A stretch of 64,000 bases of DNA from Bradyrhizobium aeschynomenes (lineage in GTDB: Bacteria; Pseudomonadota; Alphaproteobacteria; Rhizobiales; Xanthobacteraceae). The translations under genes and the position numbers were made by a program. The notes under the pieces were generated by a model. It saw nothing but the letters and a program-made list of their open reading frames with translations, ran no database searches and had not been told where the DNA came from. This document shows, piece by piece, positions 9,395 through 17,589 of this stretch (positions are counted from its first letter, which is position 1; the number at the start of each line of letters is the position of its first letter). The stretch spans positions 868,001 to 932,000 of the forward strand of contig NZ_JABFDM010000001.1 of assembly GCF_013178945.1 (NCBI RefSeq), written 5' to 3'.

Positions 9395-10326
9395 AGCGAG
9401 GGCTCCGGCGCGGATGGCGGCGCCGCGACAGCGCCCGTGCGCGCGCAATAGCGCGCGATCATGTTGGCGCAGAAGTCCGCGAACTCGTTGGCGTCGAGCG
9501 GCGGGCTGGTGTGATGCGGAGCGATGCCGCGATGCTCAGGCGTGAAGCAGAACGTCACGGTGACGTCGAACTCCGCGAGCGCCGCCATCTGGCGGTCGAA
9601 CCAGGACTGCGCATGGGGGCGGAAACTGTCGGCCCATGACAGGCCGGTGCGGACGTGCCGAACGCCGAGCCGGCGCAACCAGCGCACGGCTTCATCCAGG
9701 CGATGATCCTCGAAATGAAACCACTGGCACACACCCATGCCCTGCGCGTGCTCGGGAAACAGCTGGGCCGCCAGCTTCGGTGAGCCGTCCTCGCGCAGCA
9801 GCCCCATGTGAAAATGACGATAGTAGGATGAGCCCTCGGCCTCCTTGTGCCGCGTCGTCGCCTCCCACGCCGTCGGTAGATCGTAGAGACTGTACCAGTG
9901 GATGCGCGGCGCGCGCCCGTTGAGGAGTTCGGCCGTGCGCTGCAGGCCCCAGGCCTGCACCTCGTCGGCACCGAACGAGGAGACGCCGACCTCCGTGACC
10001 CAGACCGGCGCGGACACGCGCGCCTGGATCTCGGCGAGCTTGGCCGGCCACTCGTCGATCTTCCAGAGATTCCAGTCCAGCGGAAAGCCGTGCACGGCGA
10101 CCGCATCGACGTGATCGAGCACGCCGCGGGCCGCCATATTGTCGATGAAGGCCGGATCAATCGGGGAGATGCCGCCGAGCACGCGCGGCAATGTCGAATG
10201 CACCGAGCGGATCGCCTTGCCGGCCGCGATCGCGGTCTCGGCGAAGCGGGCCCAGTCGGGGTCGAGCTGGAGGTCCCAATGCGACTTGTTGTTCGGCTCG
10301 TTCCAGATTTTCGCCGCCTCGATCAT
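9382..10326 (-). CDS. Circularly permuted clan-A glycosidase-like TIM barrel
   Basis: A 314-residue protein related to GH39/beta-xylosidase-type TIM barrels, but with its parts in a rotated order. It starts at strand beta-4 with the acid/base motif WNEPN (E10). Next come VAVHGFP, the nucleophile strand [12 protein letters not shown] (E112) and the last strand HWYSLYDL, with the usual closing element [12 protein letters not shown] (174-184). Only then comes what is normally the beginning: [15 protein letters not shown] (218-231), [11 protein letters not shown] (253-263) and a [12 protein letters not shown] helix. The start overlaps the methyltransferase stop by 4 bp, so no missing N-terminal half is hidden upstream. 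No signal peptide is seen. A glycan-processing or lectin-like role is inferred. Confidence 0.75.
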   Translation of the reverse strand: MIEAAKIWNEPNNKSHWDLQLDPDWARFAETAIAAGKAIRSVHSTLPRVLGGISPIDPAFIDNMAARGVLDHVDAVAVHGFPLDWNLWKIDEWPAKLAEIQARVSAPVWVTEVGVSSFGADEVQAWGLQRTAELLNGRAPRIHWYSLYDLPTAWEATTRHKEAEGSSYYRHFHMGLLREDGSPKLAAQLFPEHAQGMGVCQWFHFEDHRLDEAVRWLRRLGVRHVRTGLSWADSFRPHAQSWFDRQMAALAEFDVTVTFCFTPEHRGIAPHHTSPPLDANEFADFCANMIARYCARTGAVAAPPSAPEPSLCAP

Positions 10327-11087
10327 CTCACACCTCGCACCGGATAGACCGGGCCGTCCTGTTGCGGTCGCGGGACCTTCCGGCACAGATAGACCTCGTC
10401 CTCCGGATGGGCGAGGATGGCAAAGCCGGCGCTGCGCAGCATGGCTTCGACACAGGCACGATTCGGCGCCCACCAATTGGTGGGGTCGTCGGCATATTTG
10501 TGTTCGATGAAATGCATCTTCGGATAGCCCGGACTGTCGAACGGGCTCGTGGTCCAGAAGTCGTAGTTGCGGGCGATCTCGTCGACATCGGCCGAGCCGC
10601 GCAGCATCGACTGGAACAGCAGCTGGTCGCCGACCACATGCTCGCGGATGAGATCGAGTGCGAGCAGCGGATGGCGCAGGTGATAGAGCACGCCCATGAA
10701 GATGACGAGGTCGAAGGTCTCGCCGAGCTGGCCGACGTCGTAGGCGGAGAGCTTGCGAAACTCGATGGCGAGGCCATTGACCTCGGCGGCGAAGCGCGCC
10801 TGGGCGAGGTAGTCGTCATCGGTGTCGAGGCCCAGGACGCGATCGGCGCCGCGGCGCTTCATCTCCATGGCGTAGAAGCCGGCATTGCAGCCGATGTCCA
10901 ACACGGACTTGCCCGTGAGATCGTCAGGGATGATCTCGGCGAAGCGCCGCCACTTCACGTTGGGATAATCACCGAGGAAATGCGTCGGCGCGGTCGGAAC
11001 GCCCCTGAGGTCGAGGTTGTGAAACCATGGGCCGAGCGCATCGACGCGACGGCGGATCTCGTCGCGCGACAGCAGATCGCTGGTCAT
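10323..11087 (-). CDS. SAM-dependent methyltransferase of a glycosyltransferase cluster
   Basis: A 254-residue class I methyltransferase. Motif I is VLDIGCNAGFYAMEMKRRGA (about 80-99), followed by GLDTDD at the ribose-binding acidic position and FDLVIFMGVLYHLRHPLLAL (motifs II/III), the layout seen in CmoB-like proteins. The C-terminal part contains NWWAPNRACVEAMLRSAGF. It overlaps both neighbours by 4 bp. I recall a family named Rta_06860-type (TIGR04290) that occurs beside glycosyltransferases and a B12-radical SAM gene; this would fit but is unverified. The likely substrate is a sugar or its lipid-linked carrier; not shown by sequence. Confidence 0.85.
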   Translation of the reverse strand: MTSDLLSRDEIRRRVDALGPWFHNLDLRGVPTAPTHFLGDYPNVKWRRFAEIIPDDLTGKSVLDIGCNAGFYAMEMKRRGADRVLGLDTDDDYLAQARFAAEVNGLAIEFRKLSAYDVGQLGETFDLVIFMGVLYHLRHPLLALDLIREHVVGDQLLFQSMLRGSADVDEIARNYDFWTTSPFDSPGYPKMHFIEHKYADDPTNWWAPNRACVEAMLRSAGFAILAHPEDEVYLCRKVPRPQQDGPVYPVRGVR

Positions 11088-11884
11088 GCCCGACCTCCAC
11101 GCAGCAAAGTGTGCGCGCCGTCGCCGGCAGCCGCGCGCAGGGTCGGCCGAGGCGCGATGCTGTCCTGCGAGGCGGCGAGCAGCGTAATCGCCGTGCGGTA
11201 GCCGTTGATGGTGCCGACGTCGACATAGGCTTCGCCGGCCTTGATTCCGACAGCGGAGCCGCCGGCCGCCAGATAGCTGTTCACCAGCGTGCCGAAATAT
11301 TCATCGCAGCGATCGCGCGCCTCCCACAGCGTGTTGAGATCGAAGAAGCCTCGCGCCGACATTCGGAATGCGCCCCAGATCCAGTTCGACGTCGCGTCGC
11401 GCTGCTTGACCTGGATCTGCTTGACCGCGTCGCCGTCGAGCATCACCGCATCGAAGAATTCGGGATGCTCGACGGGAAACAGCAGGAAGGACAGGTCCGC
11501 GTCGGGCAGGCTCGCCAGCGCCGCCTCTGGAAACCATACCGTGTCGGGCAGCCCGACCAGCACATCGTCGCGCTCGCCAATGACGGTCGAAGCCCGGAAC
11601 ACGGCATCGCACAGCCCCGTGGCCTCGGGCTGCACGACGTAAGCCAAGCGCGCGCTGCCATAGCGGTCTCCGAAATACTCCATGATGTCGGATTTCCCCG
11701 GCGAGATCACGAAGCAGATCTTGTCTGCGCCGCCCAGGATGAGCCGCTCGACAAGATATTCCGAGACGGCGCAGGGGCGATCGGTGCCGTTGTCGCTGCG
11801 ACTTCCAACCGGCAGCAGCTCCTTGGAGAAGGCCAGGGGCTGAATGCGGCTGCCGCGGCCTGCGGCTGGAACGATGCCCCACAT
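11084..11884 (-). CDS. Sugar-1-phosphate nucleotidyltransferase
   Basis: A 266-residue enzyme of the RmlA/GalU type that joins a sugar 1-phosphate to an NTP to give an NDP-sugar and pyrophosphate. The signature PAAGRGSRIQPL...SKELLPVG at residues 6-30 carries the nucleotide-binding Gly-rich loop and the catalytic Lys. VGLPDTVWF contains the acidic metal ligand. ATG at 11884 places the motif at the N-terminus as in the family. It ends with ATGA overlap to the methyltransferase and lies 1 bp after the glycosyltransferase gene. It probably supplies activated sugar to this cluster; nucleotide and sugar are unknown. Confidence 0.85.
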   Translation of the reverse strand: MWGIVPAAGRGSRIQPLAFSKELLPVGSRSDNGTDRPCAVSEYLVERLILGGADKICFVISPGKSDIMEYFGDRYGSARLAYVVQPEATGLCDAVFRASTVIGERDDVLVGLPDTVWFPEAALASLPDADLSFLLFPVEHPEFFDAVMLDGDAVKQIQVKQRDATSNWIWGAFRMSARGFFDLNTLWEARDRCDEYFGTLVNSYLAAGGSAVGIKAGEAYVDVGTINGYRTAITLLAASQDSIAPRPTLRAAAGDGAHTLLRGGRA

Positions 11885-11885
11885 G

Positions 11886-12986
11886 TCAGGCCTCCTGTGT
11901 CGCGCGCGGTGGCGCATGGCGTCGAGCCCGCTCCAGCAGGCCGATCATTTCGGCCGCGCGCTTCATCGAGCTGTGTTCGTCGAGCGTCCGCTCCTGAGCG
12001 CGGGCCGCGATCCTCGCCAGCTCGCCATCGTCGCATGCGAGCGCGGCGAGCGTATCCTGCGCGCCATCGGCCAGGATGATCTCCTTGCCGGGCACGAAGA
12101 ACGACTCGATGCCGTCCCAGCGGTCGCTGAGCAGTGGCACGCCGCACGCGGCCGCTTCGAACAGGCGGCCTGAGGGGCACCACCCCATCTCGGCCATTGC
12201 GCGCCGGGTGACGTTGAGCGTCAGCCGCGAGGACGCGAAGAAGGCGGCGTGCTCGGACGGCGGCAGATGACGAACGAAATAGATGTTCGACGACCACGGG
12301 AACTCCCGCGGATATTGCGCGCCTCCGATCAGGAAACGCAGGCCGTCCCGCGCGCGGGCCGGGCTCACGAACAGCTCCGCGAGTGCGGCTTGGCGATCGG
12401 CCGAATAGGTGCCGAGATAGGACAATGCGGCCCGATATTGCGGCTGCGGCGCAACCGGCCGATGGACGTCCGGATCGACGTGGCCGTACAGCGGCGCGAT
12501 GTCGCGTGCGCCGAGCCGGCTGCGATACCCCGCGAACAGCCGTGCACCGCCGGTAAAGCTCAGCACGAGGTCGAAGTCGGCGAGCCCGCGCGGGCCGATA
12601 TAGGACAGCGCTTCTCCGGCCCGCAGCCGGTCGAGCGTGACTGGCGTGTCGAGGTCATAGAACACCTTGAGCCCGCGTGCCCGATCCAGGATCAGCGTGG
12701 TGGCGTCATGCCCGTCCGCGCAATAGGAGGTCAGAACTGCGGCATCCGCATCGCGCAATTCGGCCGCGGCCAGCGCCGCGGTATCCTGCCAGTCGCGATA
12801 GAGGATCAGGCGCCCGCCCGCGAGCTCCGGCATGTCGCGATGCTCGGCATAATAAGGCTCGTCGCGCTCGAAGAACACAATGCGATGCCCGGCGCGGATC
12901 AGGTTCTTGCACAGGCCGCGCCACAGGGTGGCGTGACCATTGCCCCAGGATGACGAAATGGTCAGGCCGAAAATGACGATCTTCAC
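11886..12986 (-). CDS. CgeB-like glycosyltransferase (GTG start)
   Basis: A 366-residue paralogue of the glycosyltransferase at 112-1251. It has the N-terminal motif TISSSWGNGHATLWRGL, YDLDTPVTLDRLRAGE near 100, YLGTYSADRQ near 190 and GWCPSGRLFEAAACGVPLLS in the donor site. The likely start is GTG at 12986, because it gives a GTGA overlap with the histidine phosphatase and the family begins at this strand; no ATG lies nearby. It is separated by about 9 kb from its three relatives but shares more motifs with 112-1251 than the tandem neighbours do. Confidence 0.82.
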   Translation of the reverse strand: MKIVIFGLTISSSWGNGHATLWRGLCKNLIRAGHRIVFFERDEPYYAEHRDMPELAGGRLILYRDWQDTAALAAAELRDADAAVLTSYCADGHDATTLILDRARGLKVFYDLDTPVTLDRLRAGEALSYIGPRGLADFDLVLSFTGGARLFAGYRSRLGARDIAPLYGHVDPDVHRPVAPQPQYRAALSYLGTYSADRQAALAELFVSPARARDGLRFLIGGAQYPREFPWSSNIYFVRHLPPSEHAAFFASSRLTLNVTRRAMAEMGWCPSGRLFEAAACGVPLLSDRWDGIESFFVPGKEIILADGAQDTLAALACDDGELARIAARAQERTLDEHSSMKRAAEMIGLLERARRHAPPRATQEA

Positions 12987-13579
12987 ACCGGCACCTTCCG
13001 ATTGGCCTGGGACAACTTCAACCCGGTCGAGTCCGCGACGAGCGTGCTGATGCTGGCCGGAGCGACCTCGATTGAGAGGAAATCGTCGAACGGAATCCGC
13101 GCGTAATGCATGATGGCGGCGCGGATCGGCTCGGCGTGACTCGTCAGCACGATACAGGCGTCGGCATGCTCGCGGCAGAGGTGCTCGATATGTGCAACGA
13201 TGCGCTGCTGGACTGATGCCATGCTCTCTCCATTCGGCGGCGCGCACGATCCTCGCTGCGCATTCCAGCGCCGCCAATCCGGGTCGGCGTCGAGCTCGGC
13301 GAAGCTGCGTCCGGTCCAATCACCGGCGTCGAGCTCGTCGAGAGCAGGTGCGATCTCGACGGGAAGACCGTAGCGGGCGGCGAGCAGGCCGGCCGTCTGC
13401 TGCGCGCGCAACTGGGGGCTCGACTGGATCAAGCTGGGGATCGGATCGATCAGCGCAGCGCACATCTCGACCTCGCGGCAACCCTGCTCGTCCAACTCGA
13501 CGCCCGGCATGCGGCCGCACAGCACGCGGCGGAGCAGGGGATGATGGCCGTGCCGGATCAGATGAATGGACGTGGTCAT
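12983..13579 (-). CDS. Histidine phosphatase family protein
   Basis: A 198-residue phosphoglycerate-mutase-like phosphatase. The RHG motif is in IHLIRHGHHPLL (His9 as phospho-acceptor), and the second catalytic His is in LTSHAEPIRAA. Conserved SSPQLRAQQTA and ELDAGDWTGRSFAELD blocks match alpha-ribazole or broad-specificity phosphatases. It sits 11 bp after the myo-inositol-phosphate synthase gene, so dephosphorylating inositol phosphate or a sugar phosphate for the pathway is a reasonable but unproved guess. The longer open frame upstream runs through the synthase gene and was not used. Confidence 0.85.
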   Translation of the reverse strand: MTTSIHLIRHGHHPLLRRVLCGRMPGVELDEQGCREVEMCAALIDPIPSLIQSSPQLRAQQTAGLLAARYGLPVEIAPALDELDAGDWTGRSFAELDADPDWRRWNAQRGSCAPPNGESMASVQQRIVAHIEHLCREHADACIVLTSHAEPIRAAIMHYARIPFDDFLSIEVAPASISTLVADSTGLKLSQANRKVPV

Positions 13580-13590
13580 CAGCCGTGCCC

Positions 13591-14700
13591 TCAGCCGGCA
13601 TCGTCGATGGCGACATCGTCGATGAAGGCGCGCGTCCTGCGCCGCGCTTCCTCGTCGGTGAACTGTTGCGGCGGCGATTTCATGAAATAGCTCGATGGGC
13701 CGGTCAGCGCGCCGCCGATGCCGCGGTCCATCGCCAGCTTGGCGCAACGCACCGCATCGATGACCACCCCGGCGGAGTTCGGCGAGTCCCAGACTTCTAG
13801 CTTCAGCTCGGCACTCAGCGGCACGCCGCCGAACGTGGTTCCCTCGAGCCGGATATAGGCCAGCTTGCGATCGGTCAGCCACGGCACGTGATCGCTCGGA
13901 CCGACGTGAACGTTGTCGGCCTCCAGCGGCACGTCGAATTGGCTTGTCACGGCTTGTGTCTTCGAGATCTTCTTCGAGCTCAGCCGCTCACGCTCGAGCA
14001 TGTTCTTGAAGTCGGTGTTGCCGCCGACATTGAGCTGATAGGTGCGGTCGAGCCGGACGCCGCGCTCGCGGAACAGGTTGGCCAGCATCCGATGAACGAT
14101 GGTGGCGCCGACTTGGCTCTTGATATCATCGCCGACGATCGGAAGACCGGCCTGCTCGAAGCGCTGGCGCCAGGAGGCATCCGACGCGATGAAGACCGGA
14201 ATGCAGTTGACGAAGCCGCAGCCGGCCTCGATCGCACGGGCGGCATAGAATTCCGTCGCCTTCTGCGCGCCGACCGGAAGATAGGACACGACGATGTCGG
14301 TACGCGATTTTTTCAGAACGTCGGTGACGTCGGCCTCCGGGATGTCGGCCACAGGTACGTCGTCTTCGAGGTAGCGTCCGATGCCGTCGAGCACCGGGCC
14401 GCGTTCGACGGTGACGCCGCTCGGGTCGACCTGTGAGAAGCGATAGGTGTTGTTGGGCCTCGCCCAGATGGCCTCGGCCACGTCGCGGCCAACCTTGTCG
14501 GCGTGGACATCGAAGGCTGAGGCGATCTCGACGTCGCCGATGTGATAACCACCGATGTCCGCATTCATCAGGCCGGGAACGGGTTCATTGGACGTCGCGT
14601 CGCGGTAGTAGCTGAGACCCTGGATGAAGGAGCTGGCACAATTGCCGACCCCGACGACACCGACGCGAACGCGGCGTCTGTCTTGAAGACGGGAGTGCAT
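13591..14700 (-). CDS. Myo-inositol-1-phosphate synthase family protein
   Basis: A 369-residue NAD-dependent cyclase that converts glucose 6-phosphate to myo-inositol 1-phosphate. The short actinobacterial/alphaproteobacterial form is recognised by [20 protein letters not shown] at the N-terminus, [29 protein letters not shown], then [27 protein letters not shown] and [19 protein letters not shown] chose ATG 14700, with GGAGG about 10 bp upstream, over the ATG at 14736, which has no ribosome-binding site. It heads the transcription unit and lies 55 bp after a very good GGAAC-N16-CGTTC promoter. It supplies inositol phosphate, perhaps as the anchor for the glycan. Confidence 0.9.
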   Translation of the reverse strand: MHSRLQDRRRVRVGVVGVGNCASSFIQGLSYYRDATSNEPVPGLMNADIGGYHIGDVEIASAFDVHADKVGRDVAEAIWARPNNTYRFSQVDPSGVTVERGPVLDGIGRYLEDDVPVADIPEADVTDVLKKSRTDIVVSYLPVGAQKATEFYAARAIEAGCGFVNCIPVFIASDASWRQRFEQAGLPIVGDDIKSQVGATIVHRMLANLFRERGVRLDRTYQLNVGGNTDFKNMLERERLSSKKISKTQAVTSQFDVPLEADNVHVGPSDHVPWLTDRKLAYIRLEGTTFGGVPLSAELKLEVWDSPNSAGVVIDAVRCAKLAMDRGIGGALTGPSSYFMKSPPQQFTDEEARRRTRAFIDDVAIDDAG

Positions 14701-14755
14701 CGAGTGTCGTCCTCCGGCGATGTTGACGCGCGACATGAAACGTAAGTACGTCGGC

Positions 14756-14781
14756 GAACGTGCCGGGTGTATGTTCGTTCC
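14756..14781 (-). promoter_or_regulatory. EcfG-type general-stress promoter before the inositol synthase gene
   Basis: The minus strand has GGAAC (14781-14777), exactly 16 bases, then CGTTC (14760-14756). This equals the published EcfG/RpoE2 consensus GGAAC-N16/17-CGTT. It lies 55 bp upstream of the chosen ATG. The remaining intergenic sequence (14782-15007) shows no other feature I can support, and no matching promoter was seen for the divergent gene. Confidence 0.65.
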
Positions 14782-15007
14782 TGTTGCCGCGCCGACCGAT
14801 CCCGGTGTCTCGCAGGTTTCAAGCGAGAAACAACGGGAAAGCTAATCTGGATTAGAATCCGACGGCGCGATCGCGGAACGATCTTCTTCATTGATGAAGA
14901 ACAAGCTGACGGGACGGCTCTCGCCCGACGAACGAATCGGCCGCGATCGCGTTTGACCGCAGAAGCCAGGCATGACCGGCTTCGTCCCTTCGGAACAGGA
15001 GGCCGCC

Positions 15008-15283
15008 ATGAGCGAGAGCGCAACCACCACTGACCACGACGAGATCCGCAAATGGGCCGAGGAGCGCGACGGCCGCCCGTCAACGGTCGCCTCGACCGAG
15101 GAGAACGGTCACGCCGGCATCCTGCGGATCGATTTCGGGCCAAAAGAAAATGCGCTGGACGAGGTCGGATGGGACGAGTTCTTCCGCAAGTTCGACGAGT
15201 CGGAGCTCGCGTTCCTGTACCAGGACCGCACCAAGGACGGGAAGATCAGCCGCTTCCACAAGTTCGTCCGCCGCGACGCGTGA
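15008..15283 (+). CDS. Small conserved stress-type protein, unknown function
   Basis: A 91-residue acidic soluble protein. It has a repeated-looking layout: a DHDEIRKWAEERDGRPSTV segment, GILRIDFGPKE in the middle and WDEFFRKFDESELAFLYQD near 55-75. I recognise it as a short rhizobial family that is sometimes mislabelled as 1,4-alpha-glucan branching enzyme; there is no such catalytic domain. The start at 15008 has an AGGAGG ribosome-binding site 5 bp upstream. It is coupled to the next gene by a GTGA overlap. Confidence 0.75.
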   Translation: MSESATTTDHDEIRKWAEERDGRPSTVASTEENGHAGILRIDFGPKENALDEVGWDEFFRKFDESELAFLYQDRTKDGKISRFHKFVRRDA

Positions 15284-16344
15284 GCGCATCGGGAGGCGAT
15301 CCATCGGGCGGTGACTGGGTCTCCGCCATGCGCGCGGGAGATTTCGCCAGCGCATGGCGGATCGCGGACCGCGATCTGGACGCGCTGAGGGCGAGCGGCT
15401 CCGGCAAGCACGAGGGACCTCGCCATCTGCAGAACATCTGGCGGGGCGAGGACCTGAATGATCGCATCGTGCTGGTGCGCTGCTATCACGGGCTTGGTGA
15501 CACCGTCCAGTTCGCCCGGTTTCTGCCCGCACTCGCGCGAACCGCGCGCGACGTCGTCGTGTGGTGTCAGCCGCCCTTGTGCCGGCTGATCGCGCGCATC
15601 GAGGGTGTCAGTCGCGTGCTTCCGCTGCATGACGGCGCGCCGGACGTGGCCTTCGACGTCGACATCGAGATCATGGAGCTCGCACATGCGCTGCATGCGG
15701 ACGCAGACTTGGTCCGCATGCAGGCGCCATATCTGGTGCAGGAGGGCCGGCCGGCGACGCTTCCGGATCATGAGGGGTTGGCGGTCGGATTGGTGTGGCG
15801 GGTCGGCAAATGGGACAAGCGGCGCGAAGTGCCTGCCGTGCTTATTCGCACTTTGCTGATTCCAGGCGTCGCCGCCTTTTCCCTGCAGCGCGAAGTGCCC
15901 GCTGCAGAGGTGGCCGACATCGGCGCGCGTGATCTCAGCACGGCGGAGATCGACCAGCTCGTGCATACGTTGCGGGCCCTGGACCTGGTCATCACCGTCG
16001 ACACCATGGTGGCGCATCTGGCCGGCGCGCTCGGCTGCGAGACCTGGATCATGCTGCACGCAGATTGCGACTGGCGCTGGCCGGCGGCGGGCTCGATGAC
16101 GTACTGGTATCCGCGCGCGCGCCTATTCCATCAGCGCAAGCCGAACGATTGGAATGCGGTCGTTGCGGAGGTGCGGGATGCGCTGCGCCAGCGCGTGGGT
16201 ATCACGGCGCCGGAGCTTCGATGGAGGGGTCCTGAGCCGGTTCTGCGTGGGCCGGCGGCTCGAGCTGCGGCGTCTGACGGAGCATCAGATAGTCCGGCCG
16301 AAATCCTGCCAAGCGCGCCAGGCCGGTCCAGTCGTTCACGGTGA
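15280..16344 (+). CDS. Glycosyltransferase family 9-like protein (heptosyltransferase fold)
   Basis: A 354-residue protein starting at GTG 15280, which overlaps the previous stop (GTGA). Around residues 65-85 it has VRCYHGLGDTVQFARFLPAL. Near 240-260 it has VDTMVAHLAGALGCETWIML, the two hallmark regions of GT9 ADP-heptose transferases and of the C-terminal domain of TPR-glycosyltransferase fusions; here the TPR part is absent. It probably glycosylates an envelope component. The last 50 or so residues are low-complexity and overlap the 3' end of the opposite-strand Crp/Fnr gene by 143 bp, so that tail may be non-functional. Confidence 0.75.
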   Translation: MSASGGDPSGGDWVSAMRAGDFASAWRIADRDLDALRASGSGKHEGPRHLQNIWRGEDLNDRIVLVRCYHGLGDTVQFARFLPALARTARDVVVWCQPPLCRLIARIEGVSRVLPLHDGAPDVAFDVDIEIMELAHALHADADLVRMQAPYLVQEGRPATLPDHEGLAVGLVWRVGKWDKRREVPAVLIRTLLIPGVAAFSLQREVPAAEVADIGARDLSTAEIDQLVHTLRALDLVITVDTMVAHLAGALGCETWIMLHADCDWRWPAAGSMTYWYPRARLFHQRKPNDWNAVVAEVRDALRQRVGITAPELRWRGPEPVLRGPAARAAASDGASDSPAEILPSAPGRSSRSR

Positions 16345-16993
16345 TCGTGCGCGACTGCCAGTGCAACAGTCCCTTGCGCCGGAGGTCCTGGATCGTGCGG
16401 TTGGCGTGAACCGGCGAGATGCCGCAGATCGCGGCCAGGTCTGATTGCGTGAAGGGCGAGGCAAAGCGCAGGTCGCGGGCGAGGCCGACGGCGCGCAGTC
16501 GCACGGTGATCTCGCAGATGAGGTGTGCCACGCGGCTCAGCGAGTCCCGGCTGCCGAGATTGGTGAGCCAAATGCGCAGTGCCGCCGCGTCTGCAAGCGT
16601 CAACAGCGACAGCGCATGCGCCAGCCGGGTGGAGCGTGCCCGCGCCTCGCGAAAGAAGCTGTGCGGCACGAAGGCAGCGACGCCGGTGCCGAGCGCGCAC
16701 AGACTCGCCGTCACTCGGGGCGCCACGACCGTGTACAGATCGGGCACGTCGCCTGGCACGTAGATCCCGGTGATCTGACCGGCGCCTGCATCGACGTCCT
16801 TCCAGCAGAGATAGCCCTGCAGCAGAACGCAACAAGTCGAGGGCTCATCGCCCTTGCGCCACACCTCTTCGTGCGGAACGACATTGCGGATCGAGCTTGG
16901 CATCCGGGCCAGCAGCGCAAGATCCTCGCTCGACAGTTCCAGCAGGCTCGTCAGCCGATCAGCCAACTTCGTGAACGCAAAACCTGCCTGCAT
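16202..16993 (-). CDS. Crp/Fnr family transcriptional regulator
   Basis: A 263-residue regulator. A cyclic-nucleotide-binding-type beta roll covers about 10-130 (EEVWRKGDEPSTCCVLLQGY, GQITGIYVPGDVPDLYTVV). A winged helix lies near 180-225 with FASPFTQSDLAAICGISPVH as the recognition region. There are no Fnr-type cysteines, so it is not an oxygen-sensing Fnr. I start at ATG 16993; the frame continues to an upstream TTG. It resembles the regulator at 33366-34103 and its neighbours do not reveal targets. Its 3' end overlaps the convergent glycosyltransferase gene. Confidence 0.82.
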   Translation of the reverse strand: MQAGFAFTKLADRLTSLLELSSEDLALLARMPSSIRNVVPHEEVWRKGDEPSTCCVLLQGYLCWKDVDAGAGQITGIYVPGDVPDLYTVVAPRVTASLCALGTGVAAFVPHSFFREARARSTRLAHALSLLTLADAAALRIWLTNLGSRDSLSRVAHLICEITVRLRAVGLARDLRFASPFTQSDLAAICGISPVHANRTIQDLRRKGLLHWQSRTITVNDWTGLARLAGFRPDYLMLRQTPQLEPPAHAEPAQDPSIEAPAP

Positions 16994-17211
16994 CCGGCAC
17001 TCGTCCTCATCGTCATCAGCAGCTTGCGGCGCATTGGCGCTCCGCAACCCAAATCAAGATCGGCAGGTGGAATCGTTCCTATGGTTCCCGCCCGGCAGCA
17101 TTCGCGCCTGCGTTCCCCACAGCGTGAGCACGCTGATCTTCGCCGTCATCTTTATCGGCCCAGTCTCCAGGTGTGAGCCAACTGGCTTGTCAGACGCGGC
17201 CCATCCAGGCC

Positions 17212-17430
17212 GGTATCGAGAATGCCGGGCGCGGGCTGGGCCACGCCTTCCTCGATCAGGATCTCGCGAACGGCCGCTGTGTCATCGACATCAACGTCAT
17301 GGGAACGGTGGAGCTGGTTCACAGAATTGAACGACATGCGCCGGCGCGATGCCGGGCGGATTCTCGTGATTGGATCGATCGCCGGTTTCACGCCCGGCAG
17401 CTTCCAGGCGATCTACAATGCCAGCATGCC
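17212..17430 (+). pseudogene. Remnant of a short-chain dehydrogenase, frameshifted and truncated
   Basis: Frame 1 reads ENAGRGLGHAFLDQDLANGR and then INVMGTVELVHRI, as in classical SDRs around the NNAG motif. About 17325-17330 the reading jumps to frame 2 and continues NDMRRRDAGRILVIGSIAGF, then ends at AIYNAS, where a YxxxK block should follow. Two bases appear to be lost at the jump. The nucleotide-binding N-terminus and everything after the active-site Tyr are missing. The flanks (16994-17211 and 17431-17589) hold nothing I can name. Confidence 0.7.
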
Positions 17431-17589
17431 GGCGGAGACGCTGGCCAGGCAGCATCGCAGGATGGCGAGCCCGGCACGGCGAAGGTCTAGCTGCCCGGCC
17501 AGGCCCGTCATGCGGCGATGCCGACATTGCCGGCTATCGATCCGGCTGATAGTTTCGCGTCGTTCAGGGATGGGCGAAACGAAGGCACG

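Noticed and set aside
14875..14900. GGAAC on the plus strand upstream of the 91-residue gene as an EcfG promoter
   Set aside because: The expected CGTT or TT at the proper spacing is missing.
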